Source: Coriobacteriaceae bacterium
GTDB taxonomy: Bacteria > Actinomycetota > Coriobacteriia > Coriobacteriales > Coriobacteriaceae
NCBI GenBank assembly: GCA_902363125.1
Contig: CABIZD010000021.1
Location: forward strand, 1 to 21,562
Direction: 5' to 3'
Length of the DNA: 21,562 nt
Position 1 is the first letter of the stretch. Each line of letters opens with the position of its first letter. Of this stretch, positions 1 through 7,740 are shown one piece after another. The position numbers and the translations under genes were made by a program. Below the pieces are notes generated by a model. The model ran no database searches. It saw only the letters and a program-made list of their open reading frames with translations, and was not told the origin of the DNA.

Positions 1-2
1 GG

Positions 3-56
3 GCCGCCCGGATCGTCGCGGAGATAACCGAGACCTACGGCCTCAGGAAGGAGTAA
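3..56 (+). CDS. 3' end of an unidentified gene (partial)
   Basis: An open frame enters from the left edge and ends at TAA (54-56). The visible 17 residues read AARIVAEITETYGLRKE, a plausible charged amphipathic C-terminus. The gene begins outside the window. I do not recognise the family from so short a tail. It runs towards the minus-strand surface-protein gene, so the two are convergent, with a terminator-like hairpin at 139-171 between them. The frame could be fortuitous, but a GC-rich, stop-free reading up to the edge with ordinary codon choice favours a real gene end. Confidence 0.4.
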   Translation, partial: AARIVAEITETYGLRKE

Positions 57-131
57 GATTCGGCTGGCGACGGCAGCAGGCGATGCGCCTTCTTACACCA
101 CGCTCGCGCGCGCGATCGCAGGGACCGGCGC

Positions 132-171
132 TAAAAGAAAAGCGCGGGGCCGCATGGCGACTCCGCGCTTT
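132..171 (-). terminator. Rho-independent terminator (repeat copy 1)
   Basis: The arms AAAGCGCGGGG (139-149) and CTCCGCGCTTT (161-171) form an 11-bp stem with one G-U pair. On the minus strand the stem is followed by a U-rich run (CTTTTAGC). It would terminate transcripts of the surface-protein gene that ends at 265. Confidence 0.65.
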
Positions 172-197
172 ATTGTTCAGCTTTTGCAGCCTTGCCC

Positions 198-242
198 TTA
201 CGCTACGAAGAAGTAGACGAGGAAGGCAAGGGCCGCGATCCA
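198..242 (-). pseudogene. Remnant of an NCS2 permease C-terminus (14 codons plus stop)
   Basis: Read on the minus strand, this encodes WIAALAFLVYFFVA and a TAA stop, identical in protein sequence to the end of the intact permease at 2248-2292. The four nucleotide differences are all silent (GCG/GCA, CTT/CTC, TTC/TTT, TAA/TAG). Upstream of the Trp codon the frame continues into unrelated residues, so only the last transmembrane tail survives. The silent-only divergence suggests the two copies separated while both were under selection, for example as alleles of related strains or as paralogues, rather than by a very recent copying error. Confidence 0.75.
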
Positions 243-264
243 CCCGTCCCGTGCGAAAAAGTGT

Positions 265-2040
265 TTACGAGCGCTTGCGGCTCACCACGGCGCCCGCGGC
301 GATGGCGGCTGTTCCCGCAAGGGCGGCTGCCACGATGGCTGCGCTCGAGGCGTCGCCGGTTGCTGCGAGTTTGCCGGCGATCTTGGCTCCCGTGGCTGCA
401 ACTGCAACGGTCTTGGTCGTCTTCGTGCCCTCGGACTTGGAACCCTCGGGCTTGGTCTCGCCTGGCTTCTCCTCGGGTTTGATCTCCTCGGGAGGCGCGA
501 TGACCGTGCTCTTGGCGACAGCTTCGTTATAGGGGGAGTCGATCACAGCGTCGCCCGTGCCGATGGTTTGACCCACCACGTAGAAGATGCCGTCATCGAG
601 TTCTTCCTTGTTGCGATAGCCAATGATCTTGCCGCCTGTGGGCGTCTGTATGGGAGCGCCTTCGATCTCGATGGTGCCGATTGTCTCGCCGTCCGCGCTC
701 ACGGCAAGGGCGAAGATTGCCGCCGTGTCTCCCTCAGCTGTGACCTTACTGCGGACAATCGAGATGGTCGCGGGCGTGATGCCCTCCTTGGTCCGGGCAA
801 AGATGCCGATGTTCATGCCCCTATGCTCGGGAATGACCGCGCCACTTTGGTCGTTGCTGTAGTGATCGGGGCCGTCGCTACCGGACTCGACATAGCGGGC
901 TATAGCCTTGACAACGGAGTCACTAATGTAGATGTGACCACCCGCTTCGTTGGGGTAGTAGTTTCTGGTGAAGATTGCGGTCGAGAACTGGCCTTCTGCG
1001 AACGCATCCACGATCGAGCCGTTCTTGATGACGATGTCGTCCTCGTCGGTGAAGAGGGCGCTGGCTTCATCGTTCCCTGCACTTGCACGGACCGTTACGG
1101 TTGCGCCATCGAACGTGATGCCCTTGTAGACATAGATGCCATACCCAACGCCACTTGCGTTGAGGGAAGCGTTCGTGACCGTGAGGCTGTTTTTACCGTC
1201 GATGGTGGCGTCTTCCTCGGAGCTTGCCTTGACCTGGCTGCCACCCGAGATCTCGATACTGCCGTCGGCCCAAATCGCATTGTCCTCGATAGAGCTTGCC
1301 TCTACCTTGCCGCCGCCCTTTATGATGAGGTTCTCGTTAGCATCGATACCCTGATCCTCGGTGGCCTTGGCGGTGACGGTTCCGCTGTTGTCGATCGTGA
1401 TGTTGCCGTCGGCCCTGATGCCATCCGAATCGCCCGTGGCGTTAACGTTTCCCGAGCCCTTGATGGTGACATCGCCCCCGGCATCGATGGCATCGTGCTC
1501 GGTGCTCGTGGCGTTGACAGTGCCAGCGCCGTCGATGTTGATGTTGCCGACGGAAGTGATGGCGTCACGAGAAGATGTCACGTTGAGCGTGCTGGACGCG
1601 TCGCCCTGAATATTAAGCTCGGCGTTCTCGTTCGCGCCATCCTTAACCTTGATGCCGCGGCCGTCGTCGTTAGTGACGGTGTTGTTGCCCTCGTAGCTCA
1701 CGTTGAGCTTGCCCGCTGCCTCGATCGCGCCGCCGTTATAGCCGTTGAGCTTCATGTCATCGGCGCCATCCCATGACCAGGTACCGGCGGCGTCTCCCGT
1801 GGGGCCCGCGGCCGCTTCGTGGCGGACGCCGCCAACGTCCACCCACTCGGCTGCGAGCGAGATGCTCGGCATGAGCAGCGAGCTTATCGTAAGCGCGCAT
1901 ACGGCACCTACAACGATGTGGCGCGTCACGCGGCGCCAGCTGCCGTGTGCGAGCAGCGTGCGACGGCGCACGTCGGGCTCGACAAAATGGGCTCCAGAGG
2001 TTTTGTCATTGCGCTTGGGGGTCGTGAACAAGGCGGCCAT
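265..2040 (-). CDS. Cell-wall-anchored beta-helix surface protein, carbohydrate-binding (Cthe_2159-like)
   Basis: Probable secreted, sortase-anchored adhesin or polysaccharide-binding protein of 591 residues. The start ATG at 2040 was chosen because GGGAG sits 6 nt upstream; the frame is open further upstream without a ribosome site. A hydrophobic signal segment at about residues 41-63 ends in SLAA. Residues of about 65-430 are a run of short repeats of the form 'ADGNITIDNSGTVTAKA', in which Ile/Val alternate with Asn/Gly/Asp. This is typical of right-handed beta-helix proteins annotated as Cthe_2159-like carbohydrate-binding domains. A Pro/Glu/Lys-rich stalk follows, then LAATGD (from about residue 558), a hydrophobic Ala-rich helix and the tail SRKRS. 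LAxTG is the signal known for class E sortases of high-GC Gram-positives. The ligand is unknown. The gene sits between two copies of the NCS2 permease 3' end, which suggests insertion or rearrangement. Confidence 0.85.
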   Translation of the reverse strand: MAALFTTPKRNDKTSGAHFVEPDVRRRTLLAHGSWRRVTRHIVVGAVCALTISSLLMPSISLAAEWVDVGGVRHEAAAGPTGDAAGTWSWDGADDMKLNGYNGGAIEAAGKLNVSYEGNNTVTNDDGRGIKVKDGANENAELNIQGDASSTLNVTSSRDAITSVGNINIDGAGTVNATSTEHDAIDAGGDVTIKGSGNVNATGDSDGIRADGNITIDNSGTVTAKATEDQGIDANENLIIKGGGKVEASSIEDNAIWADGSIEISGGSQVKASSEEDATIDGKNSLTVTNASLNASGVGYGIYVYKGITFDGATVTVRASAGNDEASALFTDEDDIVIKNGSIVDAFAEGQFSTAIFTRNYYPNEAGGHIYISDSVVKAIARYVESGSDGPDHYSNDQSGAVIPEHRGMNIGIFARTKEGITPATISIVRSKVTAEGDTAAIFALAVSADGETIGTIEIEGAPIQTPTGGKIIGYRNKEELDDGIFYVVGQTIGTGDAVIDSPYNEAVAKSTVIAPPEEIKPEEKPGETKPEGSKSEGTKTTKTVAVAATGAKIAGKLAATGDASSAAIVAAALAGTAAIAAGAVVSRKRS

Positions 2041-2175
2041 GGTTACTCCCATCCTCATAGGGCCTATGCGATTACGCCCAGCATATCTGCAGGATGTAGC
2101 CGGCGGTAGTGCCGTTTGGAGGGCAAAATGTCCAAAACTTGGGAAGCAATACATCGCGCGTCCGTGCGTTGCCTG

Positions 2176-2221
2176 GCTTTAAAAGCAAAGCGCGGAGCCG
2201 CTCGATGCGACTCTGCGCTTT
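2176..2221 (-). terminator. Rho-independent terminator of the NCS2 permease
   Basis: The arms AAAGCGCGGAG (2187-2197) and CTCTGCGCTTT (2211-2221) pair with one G-U. On the minus strand the hairpin is followed by a U-rich run (GCTTTTAAAG). It lies 26 nt past the permease stop codon, between that gene and the surface-protein gene on the same strand, so the two are probably transcribed separately. Confidence 0.7.
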
Positions 2222-2293
2222 GCTGTTTGGTATTGCGAATCTTGCGCCTACGCTACAAAGAAGTAGACGAGGAAGGCGAGGGCTGCGATCCAC
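2176..2293. repeat. Direct repeat, copy 2: native NCS2 permease 3' end plus terminator
   Basis: This is the counterpart of 130-243 and contains the true end of the intact permease gene and its terminator. Outside the repeat, the sequence to the left (2041-2175) is the upstream region of the surface-protein gene. Confidence 0.8.
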
Positions 2294-3561
2294 ATGAGCG
2301 GCTTGATCTTGGATGCCTCGCCCTTAAAGAGCGCGACGACCACGTAGGCGATAAAGCCCAGACCAATGCCGGCAGAGATGGAGTAGGTGAAGGGCACGCC
2401 GGCGACAATCATGAACGCCGGGAAACCCTGCGACACGTCGGACCAGTCGATCTCGGAGGCCTCGCTCATCATGAGGTAGCCGACGTAGACCAGAGCACCG
2501 CAGGTGGCGGCGCTGGAAACGATGGTGACGATGGGGGAGAAGAACGCGGCGAGAATGAACAGCACGCCGGTGGTGACGGAGGTGAGGCCCGTGCGGCCAC
2601 CGTCGGCAGCGCCAGAGGTGGACTCGACGAAGGTGGTGATGGAGGAGACGCCCATAAAGCCACCGGCAGCAGCGGCCACGGAGTCGACGACCAGGATGGG
2701 ACGGATGTCCTCGACATTGCCGTCCTCGGTCAAGAACTCGCCCTGCTTGGCGACGGCCATCGCGGTGCCCATGGTGTCGAAGAAGTCGCTCATGAGCAGC
2801 GAGAAGGCAACGACGAGCAGCATCGGGTCGGTCAGGACCTTCACGATGGCAAGGTTGCCGTCGGCAGTGCTGGCAAACGGGGCGCCGAAGGTCGAGAAGT
2901 CGAGCGGTGCGATGAGGCCCTCGGGCGCATGGGTGACGCCCAGCGGGATTCCGGCGATAACGGCGACGATGATGCCGATGAGCAGCGAGCCCGGCACGTT
3001 GCGGGAAGCCAGGGCAACCGTCACGACGATGGAGATGATGCCGACGATAAAGGTGGGGGAGGCGATGTCGCCCAGGCCGACGAGCGTACCGGCGCCAGCG
3101 GTGATGATGCCGGCGTCGCACAGGCCGATCATGGCGATAAACAGGCCCAGACCCACCGAGATGGCGTGGCGCAGGACCACGGGGATGGCGTCCATGATGG
3201 CCTCGCGCAGGCCGCACAGGACGAGCAGCAAGATGACGATACCCTCGAGGAAGATAACGCTCATGGCCACGTGCCAGTCGCCGCCGCACATGGTGGTGGC
3301 GATGCCCGCGATCATGGCGTTGATGCCCAGACCCGACGCGCAGGCGAGCGGGCGGTTGGCGAAGATGCCCATGCAGATGGTCATGATGCCGGCGCCCAGG
3401 CAGGTGGCGCAGGCGAGCGCTCCCGCATCGATGCCAGCGCCCGAGAGCACTGCGGGGTTGACGGCGATGATGTAGGCCATCGCCAGGAATGTTGTCAGTC
3501 CAGCGCGAAGTTCGGTCCCGATTGTGGACTTGCGCTCACTGACGTGAAAAAGTTCGTCCAT
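2248..3561 (-). CDS. NCS2 family purine (adenine/guanine/hypoxanthine) permease
   Basis: Integral membrane nucleobase:proton symporter of the AzgA/PbuG branch of NCS2 (COG2252), 437 residues, close to the family's usual 430-450. The start ATG at 3561 is preceded by AAGGAAAGG at 6 nt spacing. Hydrophobic segments run through the whole chain. Family hallmarks are visible: the N-terminal 'ELRAGLTTFLAMAYIIAVNP', 'ASGLGINAMIAG', 'SDFFDTMGTAMAVAKQGEF' and 'TTFVESTSGAADGGRTGL', the last two being the signature regions of helices 8 and 10 that line the substrate site. It is a single gene transcribed leftwards with its own terminator. I see no purine-riboswitch core in the 193-nt upstream gap. The exact base transported cannot be read from the sequence. 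Confidence 0.93.
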   Translation of the reverse strand: MDELFHVSERKSTIGTELRAGLTTFLAMAYIIAVNPAVLSGAGIDAGALACATCLGAGIMTICMGIFANRPLACASGLGINAMIAGIATTMCGGDWHVAMSVIFLEGIVILLLVLCGLREAIMDAIPVVLRHAISVGLGLFIAMIGLCDAGIITAGAGTLVGLGDIASPTFIVGIISIVVTVALASRNVPGSLLIGIIVAVIAGIPLGVTHAPEGLIAPLDFSTFGAPFASTADGNLAIVKVLTDPMLLVVAFSLLMSDFFDTMGTAMAVAKQGEFLTEDGNVEDIRPILVVDSVAAAAGGFMGVSSITTFVESTSGAADGGRTGLTSVTTGVLFILAAFFSPIVTIVSSAATCGALVYVGYLMMSEASEIDWSDVSQGFPAFMIVAGVPFTYSISAGIGLGFIAYVVVALFKGEASKIKPLMWIAALAFLVYFFVA

Positions 3562-3616
3562 GCATACCCTTTCCTTGTTCGGCCCCGAGTTTAGGCCGAT
3601 TGACACGAACTCACTT

Positions 3617-3622
3617 ACTATA
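3617..3622 (-). promoter_or_regulatory. Possible -10 element for the NCS2 permease
   Basis: TATAGT on the minus strand, about 55 nt upstream of the start codon. The best -35 at 17-nt spacing (GAACAG) is weak, so this is a tentative call. Confidence 0.3.
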
Positions 3623-3715
3623 TCGTCTTTACAACCTTGCTGTTCCTCGCATGTTGATGTTCGGCGCTTTGTAACAGACGGACGGTATTTATCGCATGAA
3701 AATGTGTGGGTACCG

Positions 3716-3721
3716 TATACT
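3716..3721 (+). promoter_or_regulatory. Possible -10 element for the PDF-like gene
   Basis: TATACT lies 33 nt upstream of the start codon at 3755. No convincing TTGACA-like -35 is found at the right spacing. The 3562-3754 gap carries divergent promoters for this gene and the permease. Confidence 0.35.
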
Positions 3722-3754
3722 TAAGCGGTTACAACGACCCCTATGGAGGAACGT

Positions 3755-4174
3755 ATGATTAAAGAGCTTTGCCACGACGAGGCTATCCTGTCCCAGCGTT
3801 GCGAGGTTGCGACCGTCGAGGACGAGTCGGTTGCTCAGGACCTGATCGATACCATCAAGTCGCTCGACGATGCCGGCTGCCTTGCCGCTAACCAGATTGG
3901 CGTTACCAAGAAGGTCTGCGTCTACCTGGACGACGCCGGCGAGCCCCACGTGCTCTACAACCCCCGTCTGGTGTTTGGCCTGGGCGCCAGCAAGATGGAG
4001 GAGAGCTGCCTGACGCACGAGGAGGTCACCAAGTCCACGCGCTATATCAAGTGCAAGGTTGCCTTTGACCAGATCGTCGATGGCAAGATGCGCGAGCGCA
4101 AGCAGGACTTTGTCGGCTTTGAGGCGCAGATGGTCCAGCATATGATCGACCACTGTCTTGGAAAGTTGGTCTAA
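3755..4174 (+). CDS. Peptide deformylase-like protein with altered catalytic motif (HMIDH)
   Basis: Short PDF-fold protein of 139 residues. The start ATG at 3755 has GGAGG 5 nt upstream. Peptide deformylases remove the N-formyl group from nascent proteins using a metal bound by Cys and two His, with a Glu of HExxH as general base. Here motif 1 reads AGCLAANQIG (Gln present), motif 2 reads ESCLT (metal Cys present) and motif 3 reads QHMIDH. Both His ligands remain, but the catalytic Glu is Met (codon ATG within CAT ATG ATC GAC CAC). From family knowledge such a protein should bind metal but be a poor deformylase. It resembles the short PDF paralogues of Gram-positives and is related to the copy at 17703-18113. 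It is transcribed alone, with a terminator after it. It could be a decoy, a regulator, or an enzyme with another activity. Confidence 0.85.
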   Translation: MIKELCHDEAILSQRCEVATVEDESVAQDLIDTIKSLDDAGCLAANQIGVTKKVCVYLDDAGEPHVLYNPRLVFGLGASKMEESCLTHEEVTKSTRYIKCKVAFDQIVDGKMRERKQDFVGFEAQMVQHMIDHCLGKLV

Positions 4175-4176
4175 GG

Positions 4177-4210
4177 GGACCAAAGCACCGCACTTCGTCT
4201 CTTTTGGTCC
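4177..4210 (+). other. Inverted repeat overlapping the PDF-like gene's terminator
   Basis: GGACCAAA (4177-4184) and TTTGGTCC (4203-4210) are perfect arms around an 18-nt loop. The right arm overlaps the 5' arm of the terminator at 4209-4236 by two bases, so the ends of the two hairpins compete. Confidence 0.5.
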
Positions 4211-4246
4211 GGGCGTGACATTGTTGTCATGTCCGGGCTTTTGTGT
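4209..4246 (+). terminator. Rho-independent terminator of the PDF-like gene
   Basis: CCGGGCGTGACA (4209-4220) pairs with TGTCATGTCCGG (4225-4236) across a TTGT loop, with two G-U pairs, followed by GCTTTTGTGTTT. Confidence 0.75.
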
Positions 4247-4305
4247 TTAGCGCCTTTTTGTTTGGTGACAATAACCTTAGCAGGAACGTAAAGCTAGGAG
4301 GCGCT

Positions 4306-5271
4306 ATGTGCACGAGCATTCGATTTACCGATAATTCTGGCCACATGTATCTGGGCCGCAACCTCGACTGGAGCTTTGACTACGGCCAACAGGTTCGCGT
4401 GATGCCGCGCGGGTTCCACATTCCGTATTCGTTTATCGACGATGCGTCGGCGGCACACGCGGTAATCGGCATGTGCATCGATTACAAGAACTACCCTATG
4501 TTCTTCGACTGCGGCAACGATGCGGGCCTCGCCGTGGCGGGTCTCAATTTCCCGGGTTATGCCGAGTATGCCGAGGACCCTGTCGACGGCAAGACCAATA
4601 TCGCGGCCTATGAGTTTCCCCTGTGGGTGGCAGCGACGTTCTCGACGGTCGATGAGGTCGAGACCGCGCTGCGCGACACGGTGATTGTCGCCAAATCTGC
4701 CGGAGAGGGGCTGGGCGTGTCGCTGCTCCATTGGATTATCGGCGACAGCCAGCGCAGCATCGTGGTCGAGATGATGGCTGACGGCCTGCATGTATACGAC
4801 GATCCGGTCGACACCCTTGCCAACCAGCCGACCTTCCCGTGGCACATGGAAAACCTGCGCACCTATATCACCGCCACAAGCGATTTTCCGCAGACGGCGA
4901 CATGGCGTGGCGCCGAGCTCAAGCCCTATGGCGCGGGTGCCGGCATGCGCGGTATTCCGGGCGATTGCTATTCGCCGAGCCGTTTTGTAAAGGCGGCGTA
5001 CCTCAATGCCAATTACCCGCAAAAGGAGAGCGAGACCGAAAACGTCGTACGCATGTTCCGTTCACTCGAGGGCGTGGTGATGATTGAGGGGGCGTCCAGG
5101 ATGGGCGACGGCAAGTTCGAGAAGACTATCTATACCGGATGCTTTAGCGCGCGCACGGGCAATTATTACTACGCGATGTATGGGGATCCGTCGATTCGCT
5201 ACGTGAGCCTGATGGATGCCGAGGGCGCGAGCCCCGATAGGCTCGTGGTTCCCGAGCCGCGTCGTTCGTAG
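4306..5271 (+). CDS. bsh: Choloylglycine hydrolase family protein, probable bile salt hydrolase
   Basis: N-terminal-nucleophile hydrolase that cleaves glycine or taurine from conjugated bile salts, 321 residues (family about 315-330). The start ATG at 4306 has AGGAGG 3-8 nt upstream and gives the required Met-Cys N-terminus; the frame is open further upstream, but only this start exposes Cys2 after Met removal. All six classical active-site residues can be placed: Cys2, Arg18 and Asp21 (in GRNLDW), Asn81 (in AGLNFPGY), Asn173 (in LANQPTF) and Arg226 (in YSPSRF). No signal peptide is present, so it is cytoplasmic. Penicillin V acylases share the fold; the bile-salt assignment is inferred from residue match and likely gut origin. 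The gene lies alone between a terminator at 4209 and a bidirectional hairpin at 5295. Confidence 0.9.
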   Translation: MCTSIRFTDNSGHMYLGRNLDWSFDYGQQVRVMPRGFHIPYSFIDDASAAHAVIGMCIDYKNYPMFFDCGNDAGLAVAGLNFPGYAEYAEDPVDGKTNIAAYEFPLWVAATFSTVDEVETALRDTVIVAKSAGEGLGVSLLHWIIGDSQRSIVVEMMADGLHVYDDPVDTLANQPTFPWHMENLRTYITATSDFPQTATWRGAELKPYGAGAGMRGIPGDCYSPSRFVKAAYLNANYPQKESETENVVRMFRSLEGVVMIEGASRMGDGKFEKTIYTGCFSARTGNYYYAMYGDPSIRYVSLMDAEGASPDRLVVPEPRRS

Positions 5272-5294
5272 GTGAGAAGTCCGTCGCGATACAA

Positions 5295-5330
5295 AGCGGC
5301 CCTGCATCTCTCGTGAGGTGCAGGGCCGCT
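5295..5330. terminator. Bidirectional terminator between bsh and kup
   Basis: AGCGGCCCTGCATCTC (5295-5310) and GAGGTGCAGGGCCGCT (5315-5330) form a 16-bp stem (one G-U) around a TCGT loop. It lies between two convergent genes. No long U-tract is visible on either side, so termination efficiency is uncertain. Confidence 0.7.
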
Positions 5331-5350
5331 GTCGTCGATTCGCGGCGTCG

Positions 5351-7582
5351 CTAGAAGTTGGCGTCGTTGAGTTGTTCACTCTCGAGGCCGTCGAGCTGTT
5401 GCTGCTCGGGCGTATCGGCGACGCTCTCGAGCAGCTCAGTGGGATCGACGTTCATGTCCTTACCGGCCTCGTTGCCGTTGACCAGGTCGTCCGAGAAGAT
5501 GTCGACTTCCATTTCCTCGGCTTCCTCGATCTGAACTTCGAGTGGCACCTGGGTGCGTACAAGCTTGACTGCCGGACGCATGCGGGCAAAGAGGGGCACG
5601 TACTCGATGATGATGGCCGAGTTCTCTAGGCCGTACCAACGTGCCGGGCTTCCGCAGGCGCGGCGGACGGCGTACTTGATGGCCATCACGCGGTGGTCGT
5701 TGCGGTTGATGTCCGTTTCGGGGGCAAGCATCTTGCGCAGCATGCAAAAACGGAAGTCGCCCACGTTGCCGCGGGTCTCGTAGATGGAGTAGGTGTGATG
5801 CTGCGGCGGCAGCTCACCCGATGCCATCAAGTCGCCAACGATCTGGCGCAGGTAGGCGTTAACGCGCTGGTTGACCTTAAAGCCCAGGTCCAAGCGCACG
5901 CGGAACAAGAAGTCCGTGCCAAAGGTCTCAACGGAATACTCATGCGTATAGGGCTCATCGGTAACGTGCACGTTGATGAACCAGTATGCCTTGGCGCGCT
6001 TGGGATGCTTATCCAAGATGGAATAGAGCACGTCGCGGTCGAGCGTGAGCGGGTCGGGGCTGTTGGTAAGGAACACCAGATTGTCGGCGAGCACGGGGTA
6101 GGTCTCGTCGTTGCGCAGGCGGTTGAGCTGGTCGATGTACTTGGAGACGGGCAGCAAAATCGTCTGCGTGCGCTCGATGGCGGTGCCGCGGCGCCACACG
6201 TACATAAGGCCAAACAGCAGTGCGGCCAGGAAGATCATGACGTAGCCGCCGTCAAAGAACATGGTGAGGCACGAGGCGAAGAAGCACAGCTCAATGGCAC
6301 CAAAGAGCAGGGCGAAGACGCAGGCACCCAGCCTGTGCTTGAGGATGCCGGCGATGTAGCTCGTCAAAAGCGTCGTGGTCATGAGCATGGTCACGGTAAT
6401 GGCGAGGCCGTAGGCGCTCTCCATGCGCTCGGAGTTTTGGAACAGCAGCACGATGAAGATGCAGCCGACCCACATGATGTTATTGACGAGCGGAATATAG
6501 AGCTGGCCCTTGGTGTCGCTGGGGTAGTGGATGCGCAGATGCGGCATAAGGTTGAGACGCGTTGCCTCGGATACCAGCGAGAACGAGCCGGTGATGAGCG
6601 CCTGCGAGGCAATGATGGCCGCCACGGCCGAAAGCACGATGGCAAAGGGGCGCAGGGGCTCGGGGAGCATCATATAGAACGGGTTGACGATATCCATCGC
6701 GAGCAACTGGGGATTGGAATTGTTGGCGAGCAGCCAAGCGCCCTGACCCAGGTAGTTAAGGATAAGCGCCGCTTTAACAAACGGCCAGGATGCGTAGATG
6801 TTGGCCTTGCCCACGTGGCCCATGTCTGAATAGAGCGCCTCGGCGCCGGTCGTCGACAGGAAGACGAAGCCGAGCACCATGATACCCGAGTGGTTGATGG
6901 GCGAGAACAGGAACATGACGCCGCGGATGGGGTTAAGCGCGCGCAAGATGGACAGGTTGCCGAGCATGTTGAATAGACCGGCGCCTGCCAGGAACAGGAA
7001 CCACAGCGTCATGAGCGGACCGAACAGCTTGCCGATTGACGAGGTGCCAGCGCGCTGCATGGCAAACAGGCCACAGATAATGATGATGGTAATAATGATG
7101 ACGTTAGTTTGCCCGTCACCCAACAGCGCGTGGCCCCACTCGATGGTGCGCAGACCCTCGATGGCCGTGGTAACCGTGACGGCGGGGGTGAGGATGCCGT
7201 CGGCGAGCAGTGCCGCACCGCCGATCATGGCGGGGAGAATCAGCCACGGTGCCACCTTGCGTACCAGGCTAAACAGGGCGAAGATGCCGCCTTCGTTGTG
7301 GTTGTCGGCCTTCATGGCGATTACCACGTACTTGACCGTGGTCACGAGCGTCATGGTCCAGATGACGAGCGAAAGCGCGCCCAGGATCATGTCCTCGCTG
7401 ACGGTACCGATGCCGCCGTTGTTGGCGACGATTGATTTCATGGTGTACATGGGGCTCGTGCCGATGTCGCCATAGACGACGCCGAGCGTTACGAGCAGCA
7501 TGCCAGCGGAGAGGGGGATGGCTCCGTGCCCGCCTTGACCACGCTGGTCTTGGGGGTTTGCCTCCAGTTTGTTGTGTGCCAC
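5351..7582 (-). CDS. kup: Kup/HAK-type potassium uptake protein
   Basis: Proton-coupled K+ importer in the cytoplasmic membrane, 743 residues. The N-terminal family signature LGVVYGDIGTSPMYT is present, followed by about twelve hydrophobic segments up to about residue 440, then a cytosolic domain. I prefer the GTG start at 7582, since AAGGGAG lies 5 nt upstream; an in-frame ATG at 7600 has no good ribosome site. The protein is longer than the usual 620-680 residues. Its last 60 or so residues form an acidic, low-complexity tail rich in Glu, Asp and Gln (for example EEAEEMEVDIFSDD) that looks like an added, probably disordered, extension. It is transcribed leftwards from the gap at 7583-7740 and is convergent with bsh. 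Confidence 0.95.
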   Translation of the reverse strand: MAHNKLEANPQDQRGQGGHGAIPLSAGMLLVTLGVVYGDIGTSPMYTMKSIVANNGGIGTVSEDMILGALSLVIWTMTLVTTVKYVVIAMKADNHNEGGIFALFSLVRKVAPWLILPAMIGGAALLADGILTPAVTVTTAIEGLRTIEWGHALLGDGQTNVIIITIIIICGLFAMQRAGTSSIGKLFGPLMTLWFLFLAGAGLFNMLGNLSILRALNPIRGVMFLFSPINHSGIMVLGFVFLSTTGAEALYSDMGHVGKANIYASWPFVKAALILNYLGQGAWLLANNSNPQLLAMDIVNPFYMMLPEPLRPFAIVLSAVAAIIASQALITGSFSLVSEATRLNLMPHLRIHYPSDTKGQLYIPLVNNIMWVGCIFIVLLFQNSERMESAYGLAITVTMLMTTTLLTSYIAGILKHRLGACVFALLFGAIELCFFASCLTMFFDGGYVMIFLAALLFGLMYVWRRGTAIERTQTILLPVSKYIDQLNRLRNDETYPVLADNLVFLTNSPDPLTLDRDVLYSILDKHPKRAKAYWFINVHVTDEPYTHEYSVETFGTDFLFRVRLDLGFKVNQRVNAYLRQIVGDLMASGELPPQHHTYSIYETRGNVGDFRFCMLRKMLAPETDINRNDHRVMAIKYAVRRACGSPARWYGLENSAIIIEYVPLFARMRPAVKLVRTQVPLEVQIEEAEEMEVDIFSDDLVNGNEAGKDMNVDPTELLESVADTPEQQQLDGLESEQLNDANF

Positions 7583-7682
7583 GTGGACTCCCTTAGACAT
7601 CCGGTTGTCTGTCTAGGACAGATAATCTTTATGCCGTCTTTATACATACAAGAGCAGTTTGGCACATCAGGTTATTTTAGAC

Positions 7683-7706
7683 AATAATCCCCAGCTGGGG
7701 ATTATT
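7683..7706 (-). terminator. 24-bp perfect palindrome, probable terminator of the DMT gene
   Basis: AATAATCCCCAG is followed directly by its exact reverse complement. On the minus strand the hairpin lies 35 nt past the stop of the EamA gene and is followed by GUCUAAAAUAA, only a weak U-tract. With no spacer, the loop must open from the central AGCT. A dimeric-repressor operator for kup, whose promoter region lies just to the left, is an alternative. Confidence 0.5.
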
Positions 7707-7740
7707 TATGTACGTAGGTAGCATTTCAAAACAGGGGCTT

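Larger units (their letters stand above)
130..243. repeat. Direct repeat, copy 1: NCS2 permease 3' end plus terminator
   Basis: This stretch aligns with 2176-2293 at a nearly constant offset (201 corresponds to 2241). It holds a terminator-type hairpin (arms AAAGCGCGGGG and CTCCGCGCTTT), a spacer, and the last 15 codons of an NCS2 permease on the minus strand. Similarity stops abruptly beyond the Trp codon (about 243), where unrelated sequence begins. The two copies bracket the surface-protein gene. Confidence 0.8.

Noticed and set aside
568..1776. Long plus-strand open frame of 402 codons opposite the surface-protein gene
   Set aside because: It is antisense to a gene with clear signal peptide, repeats and sorting signal. 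The product is low-complexity Asp/Val/Ala and there is no ribosome site; it reflects GC-rich codon bias on the other strand.
2116..3594. Plus-strand open frame of 492 codons opposite the NCS2 permease
   Set aside because: The product is His/Gly/Asp/Gln-rich with no recognisable fold and mirrors the permease codons; the permease frame has all family motifs.
3562..3754. Possible purine riboswitch upstream of the NCS2 permease
   Set aside because: I could not find the conserved three-way-junction core or paired loops in the leader.
5693..6829. Plus-strand open frame of 378 codons opposite kup
   Set aside because: It is a shadow of the Kup reading frame, with no start signal or family features.
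7583..7740. Possible cyclic-di-AMP (ydaO-type) riboswitch upstream of kup
   Set aside because: The available leader is too short once the palindrome is excluded, and no matching conserved core was seen.
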